The translations under genes were made by a program, and so were the position numbers. Below, one piece after another: positions 1-9,682 of a DNA stretch of 64,000 nt. How positions within the stretch are numbered: the stretch's first letter is position 1; every line of letters begins with the position of its first letter. Source of the DNA: Halioxenophilus aromaticivorans (GTDB taxonomy: Bacteria > Pseudomonadota > Gammaproteobacteria > Pseudomonadales > Cellvibrionaceae); the NCBI RefSeq assembly GCF_042850945.1, contig NZ_AP031496.1, positions 3,720,001-3,784,000 of the forward strand. The letters run 5' to 3'. Under the pieces are notes generated by a model. The model was not told the origin of the DNA, searched no databases, and saw only the letters and a program-made list of their open reading frames with translations.

Positions 1-611
1 TACGCCCGTTAGATTACCTAGAGCAATGCGGCTGGCTGCACAATCGAACCTGGTTGGCCCACGGCATTCACTTTTCCGATACTGAGATCAAACGTCTGGG
101 CGCCGCAGGCGTGGGCATTGCCCACTGCCCCTCTTCCAATATGCTGTTGGCTTCCGGCATTTGCCCCACCCTAGAGTTGCAGCAAGCCGGCTGTGCTATT
201 GGCTTGGCGGTGGACGGTTCTGCCTCCAACGATTGCTCCAATATGATTCAAGAAGCGCGGCAATCCCTTTTGCAGCAGCGGCTGCGCTACGGTGCCGAAA
301 AAATCACCGCAGAAACCGTGCTTGGGTTTGCCACCACCGGCGGCACCAAACTGTACCAGCGTAACGACATAGGCACGCTAGAAGTTGGTAAACAGGCGGA
401 CCTAGCCATATTTAAGTTGGACGAAATGCGTTTCTCCGGCGCCGGTGACCCCATTGCCGCCCTGGTTACCTGCGGTGCCCATCAAGTGGATCGCTTAATG
501 GTCGCCGGCCAGTGGCAAATCATTGATGGTGAGCACTGCACCATGGACAAGCAGGCATTGATCGCCAAGCACCAAGAGCTGGCAGAATCATTGCGCCGCC
601 TGGCGAGCTAG
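1..611 (+). CDS. 8-oxoguanine deaminase, 3' part (5' end outside window)
   Basis: This is the C-terminal part of an amidohydrolase-superfamily deaminase, open from the left edge (frame from base 3) to the stop at 609-611. The visible part has the block AHCPSSNMLLASGICP followed by VDGSASNDCSNM and a C-terminal GKQADLAIF strand. This pattern is typical of 8-oxoguanine deaminases and related guanine/cytosine deaminase-like enzymes. The His and Asp of these blocks are the expected metal and catalytic ligands. The family converts 8-oxoguanine to urate and ammonia in the cytoplasm. The N-terminal metal HxH motif lies outside the window, so substrate choice cannot be verified. Other purine or triazine deaminases of the same superfamily remain possible. 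Confidence 0.8.
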   Translation, partial: RPLDYLEQCGWLHNRTWLAHGIHFSDTEIKRLGAAGVGIAHCPSSNMLLASGICPTLELQQAGCAIGLAVDGSASNDCSNMIQEARQSLLQQRLRYGAEKITAETVLGFATTGGTKLYQRNDIGTLEVGKQADLAIFKLDEMRFSGAGDPIAALVTCGAHQVDRLMVAGQWQIIDGEHCTMDKQALIAKHQELAESLRRLAS

Positions 612-944
612 CCTGGGTTTGGATTGAGGGGTTTCCCAAGCCCCTCGTCACACCTGCGATTTCAACCGTATTTTTCGACTCAACCGTGCCAAGCGCGGCG
701 CACTATCATACGCAAAAATCCTATATATTCGGTGTTATACGCCAAGTTAGCCGCCGTTATAGGTGTTAAGACTCAGGCACTGCGCCGAACCATCGCATAA
801 GCTGACCAAACAGACAGGTTACTGGCATTAATCCTGCTATCCGTGTTTACAACATCCTGCCATTGCGTCGGTTACATTTACTAATTACACACCACCAAAG
901 CAGCAGCACAGAAGATTATTAGGTTTACTTTTAGGGAGAGTTCC
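612..944. other. Gene-free region with weak terminator hairpin and TonB-receptor leader
   Basis: No coding frame is supported here. A hairpin with arms GAGGGG (626-631) and CCCCTC (641-646) follows the deaminase stop but has no T-run, so it is at best a weak terminator. The rest is leader for the downstream receptor gene. A strong ribosome site GGGAGAG lies just before its ATG at 945. I recognise no riboswitch or clear promoter. Confidence 0.4.
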
Positions 945-3428
945 ATGCACACATCGTTAACACGCCTTCCCCTTGCGCTGGCCATAGCACTCAGCGGCAA
1001 TGCTATAGCGCAAACCGACGACCAAGCTGGCGCCGGGTTGGAAGAAGTTGTGGTTGAAGGATCTTTGGGCAGCTTGCCCGGAGAAGACGTAGAAATTTTT
1101 GGCTTTGGTAAATCATTGCTGGAAACACCACGCTCAGCCTCCACCATCAGTTTTGAACAACTAGAACGTTTCCACGTTTCCGACATCGACGAACTGGTGG
1201 CTTTTGCGCCAGGTACCTTTACCCAGTCTTTTTTCGGTGTAGCCGGCTCACTGGATGTGCGAGGTACAGCTGGGGAAACCTACTTCAGGGGCGTTAAGCG
1301 GTTAGACAACCCCGGTAATTATCCGACACCGATAGGAGCTTCTGATCGGGTAGATATCGTGCGTGGCCCAGCTTCTCCCATTTATGGCCCAGCCAAAATC
1401 GGTGGCTACTTAAACTTTAACCCAAAATCTTCGCGCGCTGAAGGAGGCCAATACCTAGCCGAACATGAGGGTGAAATTAGTTACACCACCGGTAGCTGGA
1501 ATAAAAATGTAGTGACCGCTGAGATCGGCGGCCCTATAGCGGAAAAAGTCGGTTACTACTTATACGGAGAATACGAAGATTCCGACAGTTACTACGACAA
1601 CACTGCCACTGAACAAACTATTTTACAGGCGTCGTTTGATATGGACGCCACTGACAATCTCCGCTTTCAGTGGGGCGGAATGTACCACGACTATGAAGGC
1701 AATCAAGTTGCGGGCTGGAACCGACTCACCCAGGAACTAGTAGATAACGGCACCTACTTAACCGGTACCGCACAACCGTTGGACACCGATGGCGACGGTT
1801 TTATCTCCCATCAAGAATACAGAGCAGTGTCTGACTTCTCCACCGACGATGGTGACGGTGCTTTTGGCTTAAATCCGTTTGTTTTTCGACCCGAATTCGT
1901 AACGGTAGATGATCTAGATAGTCAAGCTGCCTTGCAAAATGTAGGGACCGCTACCCTAGACGGTAGCGATGTGTTAGTCGCTCCTTCCGACACACTGGAA
2001 AACGAAGTCATCACGCTGTACTTCGACACCATATACACTGCAAACTCTGGCCTAGAAATTAAAAACCAGCTGTTTTATGAGGCCTATGAAAACCTTAACG
2101 AAAACGCCTATGGCTTTTCTCAGTTCCATGATACCTACGTTATAGAAGATAAACTGGTTTTTGCTAAAGAATTTGAAAGCGACGGTTTGGTTACCTCGTT
2201 ACAAGTATCACCGTCAATTCGCTACACCGATTTTGAGCACGGAGATGACTTTACTAATGAGTACTTTGATCGGCGAGATCTGACAATGCCATCGTCATCG
2301 CTCGACCATCGATTGTTAGCAACACGCATAGATCGAGACTACACCGAATACTATGAAGGTAATTATTTGGACTTAGGGTTTGCTGTGCTCGCAGACTTTA
2401 CCTTTGATTTTGGCTTAAGCGTCGTGCTGGGTGCACGCTACGACTACATTGATATAGAAAGCCATATACCGGTGGATAAATTGCTGTTAGAGAATTTCTC
2501 TTCCGGTTTTGTTCTTTTGTCTGACGATGGTCAATATCTGCTGGGCGATTTTGTCGACACGGCCAACTACACTGCTGACGATATTACTGCTCCAGTGGAT
2601 GCCGCCAATGAAGAGGATGCATTTTCCTGGAACTTCAGTCTGAGCTATGACACCCCTATCGGACTCATCCCCTATGTAACACTATCCGAACAAACTACCG
2701 TAATTGCCGGCCAAGGCGCAGAAATCAACACTGCCAACGTAGCTAGTGGCGCCGCAGTAGACAAATCTGAATTGCAAGAAATTGGTATAAAAGGCAGTTT
2801 CTTGGATGACAGCTTGTATTTTGCACTTGCCTACTACGAACAAGAGCGTACCGATTTTAACGCCCAAGCCATCGTAACCAACTCAGCAGATAAAACAGAG
2901 GGTATTGAAGCTGAACTACGTTGGGTAGTTAATGACGCCCTAGTTTTGACCGCAGGTTACACCAACATCGAAGTAGTCAACCTTAATACTCTGGATAACG
3001 GTGGCCGATTCAGTTTCTACGGTGCCGATGATTTGCCACAGATTGACCCAGCTTTAATTTACGGCGGACAAGTCACTGGTATACCCGCTGCCACATCGAG
3101 AAGCGATGCTCGTAAAGCCGGCATGCCAGAAAACATTTACACACTGACGGCCACCTACGCATTCGATTTTGGTCTAGCGTTCAATACAAGTGTTGTACAT
3201 GCTGATTCAACCTATTCAGGCTACTCGCAAGCGGTGGAGCTGCCGTCTTATACTTTACTCAATGCTGGGTTTGCCTACGAATACGGAGACTGGCTATTCA
3301 ATGTCACCGGCAAGAATCTCACCGATGAGAAATACTATCGTGCAAACTTTCCAAACCTGTTCGGCAGCCAAATAGTCTTGCCTGAGTTGCCACGACACTT
3401 CCAAGCCAGCATTAATTATCAATTCTAA
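945..3428 (+). CDS. TonB-dependent outer-membrane receptor with EF-hand-like loop
   Basis: The 827-residue protein starts with a signal peptide (about residues 1-22, ending AIAQ). A plug domain follows, with the VDIVRGPASPIYGP block typical of TonB-dependent receptors near residue 145, then a long beta-barrel ending in an aromatic C-terminus (INYQF). It should import a scarce ligand across the outer membrane using TonB energy. The ligand cannot be read from sequence; the plug style resembles siderophore-type receptors, and the neighbour is a purine deaminase. Near residues 280-291 lies a perfect 12-residue EF-hand pattern, DTDGDGFISHQE, with a second Asp/Gly-rich stretch (DDGDG) shortly after. 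A surface loop that binds calcium is a reasonable inference. The start at 945 has GGGAGAG at good spacing. Confidence 0.88.
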   Translation: MHTSLTRLPLALAIALSGNAIAQTDDQAGAGLEEVVVEGSLGSLPGEDVEIFGFGKSLLETPRSASTISFEQLERFHVSDIDELVAFAPGTFTQSFFGVAGSLDVRGTAGETYFRGVKRLDNPGNYPTPIGASDRVDIVRGPASPIYGPAKIGGYLNFNPKSSRAEGGQYLAEHEGEISYTTGSWNKNVVTAEIGGPIAEKVGYYLYGEYEDSDSYYDNTATEQTILQASFDMDATDNLRFQWGGMYHDYEGNQVAGWNRLTQELVDNGTYLTGTAQPLDTDGDGFISHQEYRAVSDFSTDDGDGAFGLNPFVFRPEFVTVDDLDSQAALQNVGTATLDGSDVLVAPSDTLENEVITLYFDTIYTANSGLEIKNQLFYEAYENLNENAYGFSQFHDTYVIEDKLVFAKEFESDGLVTSLQVSPSIRYTDFEHGDDFTNEYFDRRDLTMPSSSLDHRLLATRIDRDYTEYYEGNYLDLGFAVLADFTFDFGLSVVLGARYDYIDIESHIPVDKLLLENFSSGFVLLSDDGQYLLGDFVDTANYTADDITAPVDAANEEDAFSWNFSLSYDTPIGLIPYVTLSEQTTVIAGQGAEINTANVASGAAVDKSELQEIGIKGSFLDDSLYFALAYYEQERTDFNAQAIVTNSADKTEGIEAELRWVVNDALVLTAGYTNIEVVNLNTLDNGGRFSFYGADDLPQIDPALIYGGQVTGIPAATSRSDARKAGMPENIYTLTATYAFDFGLAFNTSVVHADSTYSGYSQAVELPSYTLLNAGFAYEYGDWLFNVTGKNLTDEKYYRANFPNLFGSQIVLPELPRHFQASINYQF

Positions 3429-3442
3429 GCTGGCAGTAAACA

Positions 3443-3684
3443 CCGGTGGTAAAACAGTTGTTTAGCCACCGGCGTTCACAACCGCAACGATCGAAAGAAA
3501 AAAGTAGCAAAACCTCAATATATTAATGAGTGATTTTTCAAGTAATTCGTTGTAGGTATAAGGTTTACATTTACGCTGATGCTGCGGCCTGCACACCGCA
3601 CATTAAGCCTTCGGTTTCATTGCTCTATCTCCAACTGTGTAGGATATATACTCTCCTGCAGCCCTCACTAGAGGGCTTTTTTTT
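3443..3684 (+). terminator. Two hairpins after the TonB receptor; the second is a classical terminator
   Basis: A strong stem (arms CCGGTGG 3443-3449 and CCACCGG 3466-3472) follows the receptor stop but lacks a T-run. About 190 bases later GCCCTC (3661-3666) pairs with GAGGGC (3671-3676) and is followed by eight T (3677-3684), a textbook intrinsic terminator for rightward transcripts. The gap to the receptor stop is long, so a short untranslated or small-RNA transcript may also end here. No coding frame is supported between them. Confidence 0.75.
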
Positions 3685-3689
3685 GCCTA

Positions 3690-6600
3690 TTAGTTCGGCA
3701 GGCTCTGTCGAGCACTTTCATTTGCTAACTCTGATTTATCACCCATTACTTTCACCTTGAGTGCGTGCAGCGCTTGGTGGATATCCTCACCAATTAAAAA
3801 CAGAGCGGGAACCAACAGCAGGGTTACGAAGGTGGCGCACAGCACACCAAAACTCAGCGCAATGGTGGTGGGAATAAGAAATTGAGCCTGGATAGAGCGC
3901 TCCAGCATCATGGGGAGCAACCCCACAAAGGTAGTTACCGAAGTTAATAATATTGGCCTAAAACGGCCAACCGCGGCGGTTACTATGGCTAGTTCCGGCG
4001 CCATATCGTTATCGCGGTTGCGATGTAGGGCATCCAGCAAAACCAAATTGTCATTCACCACCACCCCGGCCGCCGCGCCAATGCCCAAGTAAGAAAATAA
4101 GTCCATGGGCACGCCCCACACCAAATGGCCAATCACAGCGCCCATAAAGCCAAAGGGTATGGCGGTGAGTACGATTAACGGATGCCAGTAGGATTTAAAC
4201 GCCACGGCAATCAAAGCGTACATGGTAAAGAACGCAATTAAGTAAAGGCTGGATATCTCGGCCAAAAACTTGGCCTCGCCCTCGGCCTCACCGATAGCAC
4301 CAAGATAAACCCCGGGGTAGTCACGCCGCCACTGATCAAAAAAGTTATCGGTTAAATCCTTGGAAATCAGCTCGCGATCCTGGCCGCTCATTTCAGCCGA
4401 CACCACACTGGAGCGTTTGCGCTCTCGCCGATCGATTCGGTTAACACCGGGCAGGGTTTCAATTTGCACCACCGCCATAAGCGGTACTTCTCGGCCATCC
4501 GGTAGGCGCACGTGGAACTCGTTGAGGCTCTCCAACGTGGCGCGGCTGGTTTCTGGGTAACGCAGCATCACTCGCACGTCGTTGCCATCTCGCGCCAAGC
4601 GCTGCACTTCCTCGCCGTAATAGGCTTGCCGCACCTGACGCGAAACCTCTGCCAACGTTAAACCCAGTTTTTCCGCCCCCGGCAGCAACGTGAAGCGGTA
4701 CTCTTCGGTGGCGGCCTGCAAGTCACTGCGCACATCGTACAAGCTTTCGTAACTGCGCAATTTCGCTTCCAGAGCACGTACCGCTGCTTGCAGTACATCG
4801 AAATCTGCGTGGCTTACCGAATATTCGATGTCCGGCTCAAAGCCATCCATGGAACTGTGGTAAGACACTCGATCGGCATCAGGGATGTCACCCACCAATT
4901 CTCGCAGACGATCGGCGGCTTCTTTGGCACTTATCTGGCGGGTTTCCGGCGGCACCAATTTAACAATGGCAATCACGTTATCGCGCCGGGAGCGGGTATA
5001 CCAGTTTTCGATCAACTCACCACTGCCGCCTTCTTCGATGCCAAGTTGTTTTACCTCTTGCACCAGTTGTTGTTCGCCTGCCTGCAGTTGCGCCAGCACC
5101 TCCAGCGCACGCGAATACGGCGCGCCGTCGGCCATATCCACTTCCACCACAATTTCATCGCCTTCGATATCGGGCATAAAATCGAATTTGATCCATCCTG
5201 TTGCCAACAACACCACACTCAACGCAAAACAACCAAAAAACACAGCAGCAGTGGTGTAGCGATGGGCCAGTGCGGTTTTAAGAAAACGCCGATAGGGAGT
5301 ATTGGCAAAGTTAATCAGGCTGTGCTCAATGGCCAGCTGCGCTCTGCCCAATTTGCCAGGTGGCTTAGGTGGCTTTAAATTACGCAGATGCACCGGCAAT
5401 ATTAAAAATGCTTCGATAAGCGAAAAAGTTAATGCGCAAATGATAATAATGGAAATTTGTCGAGTAAGCTGGGCATCTTCGCCGGTGATAAATAACCACG
5501 GTGCAAAGGCAATCATGGTGGTGAGGACGGCAAAAATAACCGGTTTAATCACCAACTGAGTGCCCAATACCGCCCCAGTTGCACCACCGCCCTGGCCAGT
5601 TTGTTGGTGAATACTCTCGCCCACCACAATGGCATCGTCCACCAAAATACCTAACACCAATAAAAACGAAAACGTCGACAAAAAATTGATAGACACATCG
5701 GTGTAGGGCAACAGAATCATTGCACCACAATAGGCGGTAAAAATACCGCTGGACACCCAAAAAGCCACCTTAGGCCGTAGGGTGAGCAACAAAACCACGC
5801 ATACCAAAATTAACCCATAAAAGGCAGAACTCATAATGGTGTGCATTCGGCTTTTATAGGCATCGGCCATATCGCTCCACAGCGTGAGCTGCATACCCTG
5901 TGGTAACCTCGGCTGAGCTTGCTCAATCCACTGGCGAATGGAATTACTGGCCTGGACGATGTTCATGCTGTCCATGGTCATTACTTGAATCAGTACTGCT
6001 GGCTGGCCATTTAAGGTGGCTAGAATTTCATTTTCTTCAAAGCCGTCGTTAACCTGGGCCACATCCCTAACCCTGACTATGGCGCCATCGTCGGTTTGCC
6101 GTACCACAACCTGGCCGAACTCGTCTTCGTTTTCAGCCAGGTTTTTGGCCCGCAGTTGCACATCACCGGTGTTGGTTTTCACCCGGCCAGAGGATACGTT
6201 CACCGAGGTCTCTCGTACCGCCTGGCTCACATCATCAAAACTCAAACCGTATTGCCGCATGGCGTTTTCAGATAACTCAATGGCAACCTCTTCGGCCCGC
6301 ACGCCAAATAACTCCACCACGGAAATACCAGCTAACAAAACCACTTCTTCCCGTAAATCTTCCGCCACACGTTTTAGCTCTTGCTCGGAAAAGCCCTCGC
6401 CGTGCAGCGCCACTCGCTGCATCTCGTTACGCCAAATAATTTGCGCAATTTGCGGCGCTTCCACTTCCCGAGGAAAGCTGCGAATGGCATCCACCCGAGA
6501 TCGAATTTCGTTCACAAATTTGGCGGCATCGGTGCTGGGTAAGCCCTGAATTTCAATATCCGCTAGGCCTTCGCTGGCGGTGGCAGTAATGCGCTCGATG

Positions 6601-6830
6601 GTGTCTAAATCGTTCAACGCATTTTCAATACGCATCACAACTTGCTCTTCCACTTCTTGAGGCGCTGCGCCGGGCCATACCACCTGTACCGAGGCGCGAA
6701 TGGCCGACACGGTGGGGAAAAACTCGCGGTCCATGCGCTGATAACTCAATACACCGGCCACAATAATACCAACCATTAACATATTGGCTGCCACAGGGTT
6801 ACGCACCCACCAAGCGATAATTCCGGTCAT
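3690..6830 (-). CDS. RND family efflux pump inner-membrane permease
   Basis: A 1046-residue AcrB/MexB-type RND permease. Residues 1-30 form the first membrane helix after a WWVRNPVAANM start typical of this subgroup. Two periplasmic porter halves alternate with two groups of membrane helices, and the helix-4 signature VLGILVDDAIVVGE carries the paired acidic residues of the proton relay. It exports substrates from the periplasm using the proton gradient, together with the adaptor encoded just upstream. Its ATG overlaps the adaptor stop by four bases, so the two are translationally coupled. This subgroup (short N-terminus, VAANMLM) usually has uncharacterised substrates. No TolC-type channel gene is adjacent. 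Confidence 0.93.
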   Translation of the reverse strand: MTGIIAWWVRNPVAANMLMVGIIVAGVLSYQRMDREFFPTVSAIRASVQVVWPGAAPQEVEEQVVMRIENALNDLDTIERITATASEGLADIEIQGLPSTDAAKFVNEIRSRVDAIRSFPREVEAPQIAQIIWRNEMQRVALHGEGFSEQELKRVAEDLREEVVLLAGISVVELFGVRAEEVAIELSENAMRQYGLSFDDVSQAVRETSVNVSSGRVKTNTGDVQLRAKNLAENEDEFGQVVVRQTDDGAIVRVRDVAQVNDGFEENEILATLNGQPAVLIQVMTMDSMNIVQASNSIRQWIEQAQPRLPQGMQLTLWSDMADAYKSRMHTIMSSAFYGLILVCVVLLLTLRPKVAFWVSSGIFTAYCGAMILLPYTDVSINFLSTFSFLLVLGILVDDAIVVGESIHQQTGQGGGATGAVLGTQLVIKPVIFAVLTTMIAFAPWLFITGEDAQLTRQISIIIICALTFSLIEAFLILPVHLRNLKPPKPPGKLGRAQLAIEHSLINFANTPYRRFLKTALAHRYTTAAVFFGCFALSVVLLATGWIKFDFMPDIEGDEIVVEVDMADGAPYSRALEVLAQLQAGEQQLVQEVKQLGIEEGGSGELIENWYTRSRRDNVIAIVKLVPPETRQISAKEAADRLRELVGDIPDADRVSYHSSMDGFEPDIEYSVSHADFDVLQAAVRALEAKLRSYESLYDVRSDLQAATEEYRFTLLPGAEKLGLTLAEVSRQVRQAYYGEEVQRLARDGNDVRVMLRYPETSRATLESLNEFHVRLPDGREVPLMAVVQIETLPGVNRIDRRERKRSSVVSAEMSGQDRELISKDLTDNFFDQWRRDYPGVYLGAIGEAEGEAKFLAEISSLYLIAFFTMYALIAVAFKSYWHPLIVLTAIPFGFMGAVIGHLVWGVPMDLFSYLGIGAAAGVVVNDNLVLLDALHRNRDNDMAPELAIVTAAVGRFRPILLTSVTTFVGLLPMMLERSIQAQFLIPTTIALSFGVLCATFVTLLLVPALFLIGEDIHQALHALKVKVMGDKSELANESARQSLPN

Positions 6831-8038
6831 GATCGATCCTCCGCTGGCAACGCCCTCTGTTGCGCCGTTTGCGACTCCGCCCTCAACTCTGCCGCACCCA
6901 TGGGCTCTACCCGCAAACCATTTATCGGGTCGCGCACGGGGGAGATAACGACCATCTCACCCTGGCTAATACCATCTTCTATAACCGCTTGTTGCCGGTC
7001 TGTGTGTTTAACGCTCACCGAGCGAATTTCTAACACGCCGTTGTTTACCACGTACACGCGATTACCGGCGCGCAGTGCTTGGCGCGGAATAATTTTGGCG
7101 GCAGGCAGGCTTTGGCCCTGAATGCTGGCATCGACGTACAAGCCCACGGCGAGCGGTGCGCCGCTCTCAAAGACGGTATTTTCACTGTAGGGGGCGTCAA
7201 CCTCTGCTACGGCATAGATGACCCTGGTGAGCGGATCAAAGGCTGGCTCAATGCGCACCAAGCGTGCGGGCCACTGGCGTTTGGCACCGGCCACGGTGGC
7301 GGTCAAAGTCACCGCCGGCGCTGACTCTGGGGTAGCCGTAAAGCCTATGGGCAACCCCAAAGAAGCTAACTGGCCATCGGTAAGCGGTAATCGAACCTGT
7401 GCGGTGTCGGTGGAAAAGATTGAAGCCAGGGTGGTGCCTGCGCTAACGAATTGGCCAAGGCCCACTTGATCTTGGCGCACGCGGCCTTTATACGGCAGTG
7501 AAACTTCAGTGCGGGCCAAATTGATTTTGGCTTGTTGCAAGCTGGCCTCGGCCGCCGCCAACCCCGCCTTGGCCTGTGCCAACTGCGGTTTTTTGAGCCC
7601 TAGATCCGATGCCTTAACCCCAGCCAATTGTTGGTGGGCTACCCTGGCATCGGCAGCGCCTTGGTCCACCAAAACCTTTTGCCGAGCCACTTCCGCCTGG
7701 GCGTTGGTGACGGCGACTTTGTAGTCGCTGTCGTCTATTTTCAGTAGTACTTGGTTAGGCTCAAAGGTGCCGCCTTCGGTAAACTCCGGCGATACATACA
7801 CAACCTTGCCACTAACCTCCGCAACGAGATCAATATTTACGCGGGCGGTTACTTCGCCCTGGCTGGAGACCATTAATTGGGTGGCGGCCTCCTGCACCGG
7901 TGCCACTGTCACCACCCGAGGGCGCGGCGGCTCCGGCGTCGACTCCAGCTGCGGCTTGGTTTTTATCAATAAAAAAGTAATCGCAACTGTGGCAACCACC
8001 ACCAGCAATGGCAGCACAGCAAGACGCAGGTGGCGCAT
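6827..8038 (-). CDS. RND efflux periplasmic adaptor (membrane-fusion protein)
   Basis: This 403-residue HlyD/AcrA-type adaptor has one N-terminal membrane anchor (about residues 5-25). It is followed by a lipoyl-like half motif around VAEVSGKVVYVSPEF, a long alpha-hairpin rich in Ala/Gln (about 105-175), a second lipoyl half, and beta-barrel and membrane-proximal domains. It links the RND permease to an outer-membrane channel. The start at 8038 has GGGAGAG seven bases upstream. The gene ends in an ATGA overlap with the permease gene, which fixes them as one operon. Confidence 0.92.
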   Translation of the reverse strand: MRHLRLAVLPLLVVVATVAITFLLIKTKPQLESTPEPPRPRVVTVAPVQEAATQLMVSSQGEVTARVNIDLVAEVSGKVVYVSPEFTEGGTFEPNQVLLKIDDSDYKVAVTNAQAEVARQKVLVDQGAADARVAHQQLAGVKASDLGLKKPQLAQAKAGLAAAEASLQQAKINLARTEVSLPYKGRVRQDQVGLGQFVSAGTTLASIFSTDTAQVRLPLTDGQLASLGLPIGFTATPESAPAVTLTATVAGAKRQWPARLVRIEPAFDPLTRVIYAVAEVDAPYSENTVFESGAPLAVGLYVDASIQGQSLPAAKIIPRQALRAGNRVYVVNNGVLEIRSVSVKHTDRQQAVIEDGISQGEMVVISPVRDPINGLRVEPMGAAELRAESQTAQQRALPAEDRS

Positions 8039-8136
8039 AGTTCTCTCCCAACGTTTTAATCGTTATAAGCGCAATCAATCGGCGGACTTAGGCAACGGTG
8101 GGATTGAGACGAAGAGAATACGCAAAGCGTTTACAG

Positions 8137-8185
8137 GCGGGCTGGATTCAACCCGCCGAATGAAAGCCGCCGGCATTGATTGCCG
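8137..8185. repeat. Two GC-rich hairpins between the traF-like and adaptor genes
   Basis: One stem pairs GGCGGG with CCCGCC (about 8137-8158). The next is the near-perfect palindrome of GCCGGCA and TGCCGGC (about 8170-8188). They lie in the 156-base gap below the TraF-like gene and could attenuate or end its transcript, or protect an mRNA end. Neither has a T-run. Confidence 0.4.
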
Positions 8186-8194
8186 GCAGCGGGG

Positions 8195-9487
8195 TTATAT
8201 TTTTAAGCCAAATTGTAGGGCGGCGGCTAATTCGTCATCACTCTCCACATAGGAGAGATCCATTAAAAATCGACCCAGGCTCACCCCAACACCAGCGCTC
8301 AATGCCGTGCCATGATTGCCCTGTAAATCTTCTTTGTAGCCAAAGCGCAGCGCGATTTGGCGTAATGCTCGCCACTCGACACCCACCGACACATCCTGAG
8401 ACTCCATTCCCGTAGCGACCGGCTTTATGGCCGCCATATCGTAGTCGACTCCCACCTTAAAACGCTGGCCGATATAACCCAAACCCAAGCGAGGCTTAGG
8501 CTCAATGATAATGGCCTGCCCCTGGGTTGTTTCGATGTTGTGGCGAAACACATCTTTTACCGCTAGGCCCATATTAAAATTGCCAATGTTAGCCGCCACG
8601 CCGATATCGGCGTTGAGCCGCCGGGTCCACTTTTCGCTTTGGGTAGTGTCGATACTGTTTTGGCTAATATTGAGCTCAGCATCAAAGGTTTTTAGCAACA
8701 TTAATTTTGGCGTGATACCGAAGGCGATGTTCTGATCCCGGATGTTAAAGCTCTGTGCCATGGCAACGCCAAGCTCGATACCCGCCGCCGCCGCGGCACT
8801 GGCGGTACTTACAATTTGGTTGCGCGGGTCGATTAGGCCATCTGGCCCGAATAATTCTGGGTGCTCTTCGCCGCGCTGGCCAGCGCTGGCGATAAAATCC
8901 AGGCCGTCGATGTAGTCTTGCATCAAGGCGAGGTCTGCGTCCGCGATGCCGGTTAAATCGCCGTCACCAAAACCACGGCCGGCAATAAAAAAGGCACCAC
9001 CTTGGCCATCCCCAGGCTCTGCCACCACCAACCCTGCGTAGGTGTTGCCGTAGAGGGTTTCACCCTGAATATTGGTGAGGGTTTGCAGCACTTCTCGGCT
9101 GGCATCCACAACCTGGCCTGCGCTGGCGGCGTCCTGTTGCGCGTTGTACTGATCAACCGCTGCGGTGAGCTCATCGACAATTTGATCTTCGTCGATGTTA
9201 TACAAGTCTTCTACGGATTGTGAGGATTGAGCACTGAACGACGGGAAGTATAAGCGCCCGTGTCGGCCCCTGTCTTCATCATAGCGATACTGAGCGAGCC
9301 GAGCGGGATTGTAGAAAACCGCATTACCCGGACTGGCAATGGCCACCGCGGCGCCTCCCATGGCCATGGCCTCTGGCTCAAACACACCATAGCCTTCGGC
9401 TTGTGCCATATTGGCAGCAACCAATCCGAAGTATGTGACCAAGCCCAATACAGGCCTCAATAGCGAAAATCGACGCGCACAAAACAT
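8195..9487 (-). CDS. TraF-like (TraF_2 family) outer-membrane beta-barrel protein
   Basis: A 430-residue exported protein with a signal peptide cut after about residue 30 (NMAQA-EGYG). It begins with the EPEAMAMGGAAVAIASPGNAVFYNPA block, in which the AMGG and NPA elements are shared with FadL-like and TraF_2 proteins. It then has an Ala/Gln-rich middle and alternating beta-strand segments up to a C-terminal LQFGLKI. The family is often labelled conjugal transfer protein TraF, but nothing conjugative is nearby, so I take it as an outer-membrane barrel of unknown role. It reads in the same direction as the RND adaptor and pump 156 bases downstream. A functional link with the efflux pair is possible but unproven. 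Confidence 0.75.
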   Translation of the reverse strand: MFCARRFSLLRPVLGLVTYFGLVAANMAQAEGYGVFEPEAMAMGGAAVAIASPGNAVFYNPARLAQYRYDEDRGRHGRLYFPSFSAQSSQSVEDLYNIDEDQIVDELTAAVDQYNAQQDAASAGQVVDASREVLQTLTNIQGETLYGNTYAGLVVAEPGDGQGGAFFIAGRGFGDGDLTGIADADLALMQDYIDGLDFIASAGQRGEEHPELFGPDGLIDPRNQIVSTASAAAAAGIELGVAMAQSFNIRDQNIAFGITPKLMLLKTFDAELNISQNSIDTTQSEKWTRRLNADIGVAANIGNFNMGLAVKDVFRHNIETTQGQAIIIEPKPRLGLGYIGQRFKVGVDYDMAAIKPVATGMESQDVSVGVEWRALRQIALRFGYKEDLQGNHGTALSAGVGVSLGRFLMDLSYVESDDELAAALQFGLKI

Positions 9488-9682
9488 GAATAAACCCTAG
9501 AAACTGGCAATAGCGGCAAGGAGATTACCACGCATTATTGCCAGAAAGCAGGACTTGGTTAGGAAATCTAAATTAACGGGGCAAAAAAATGGGTAGCTGA
9601 GCTACCCGAACACACAGAGAACAAACTGGAATTTGCCGATACGACACTGTGCTAGAAAGTTGTTGCCTATCGCTACCTCCGG

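Noticed and set aside
8195..9487. TraF-like gene as evidence for a conjugative element
   Set aside because: No relaxase, type IV coupling protein or pilus gene is nearby, and the family name is historical; the protein is a barrel-like outer-membrane protein.
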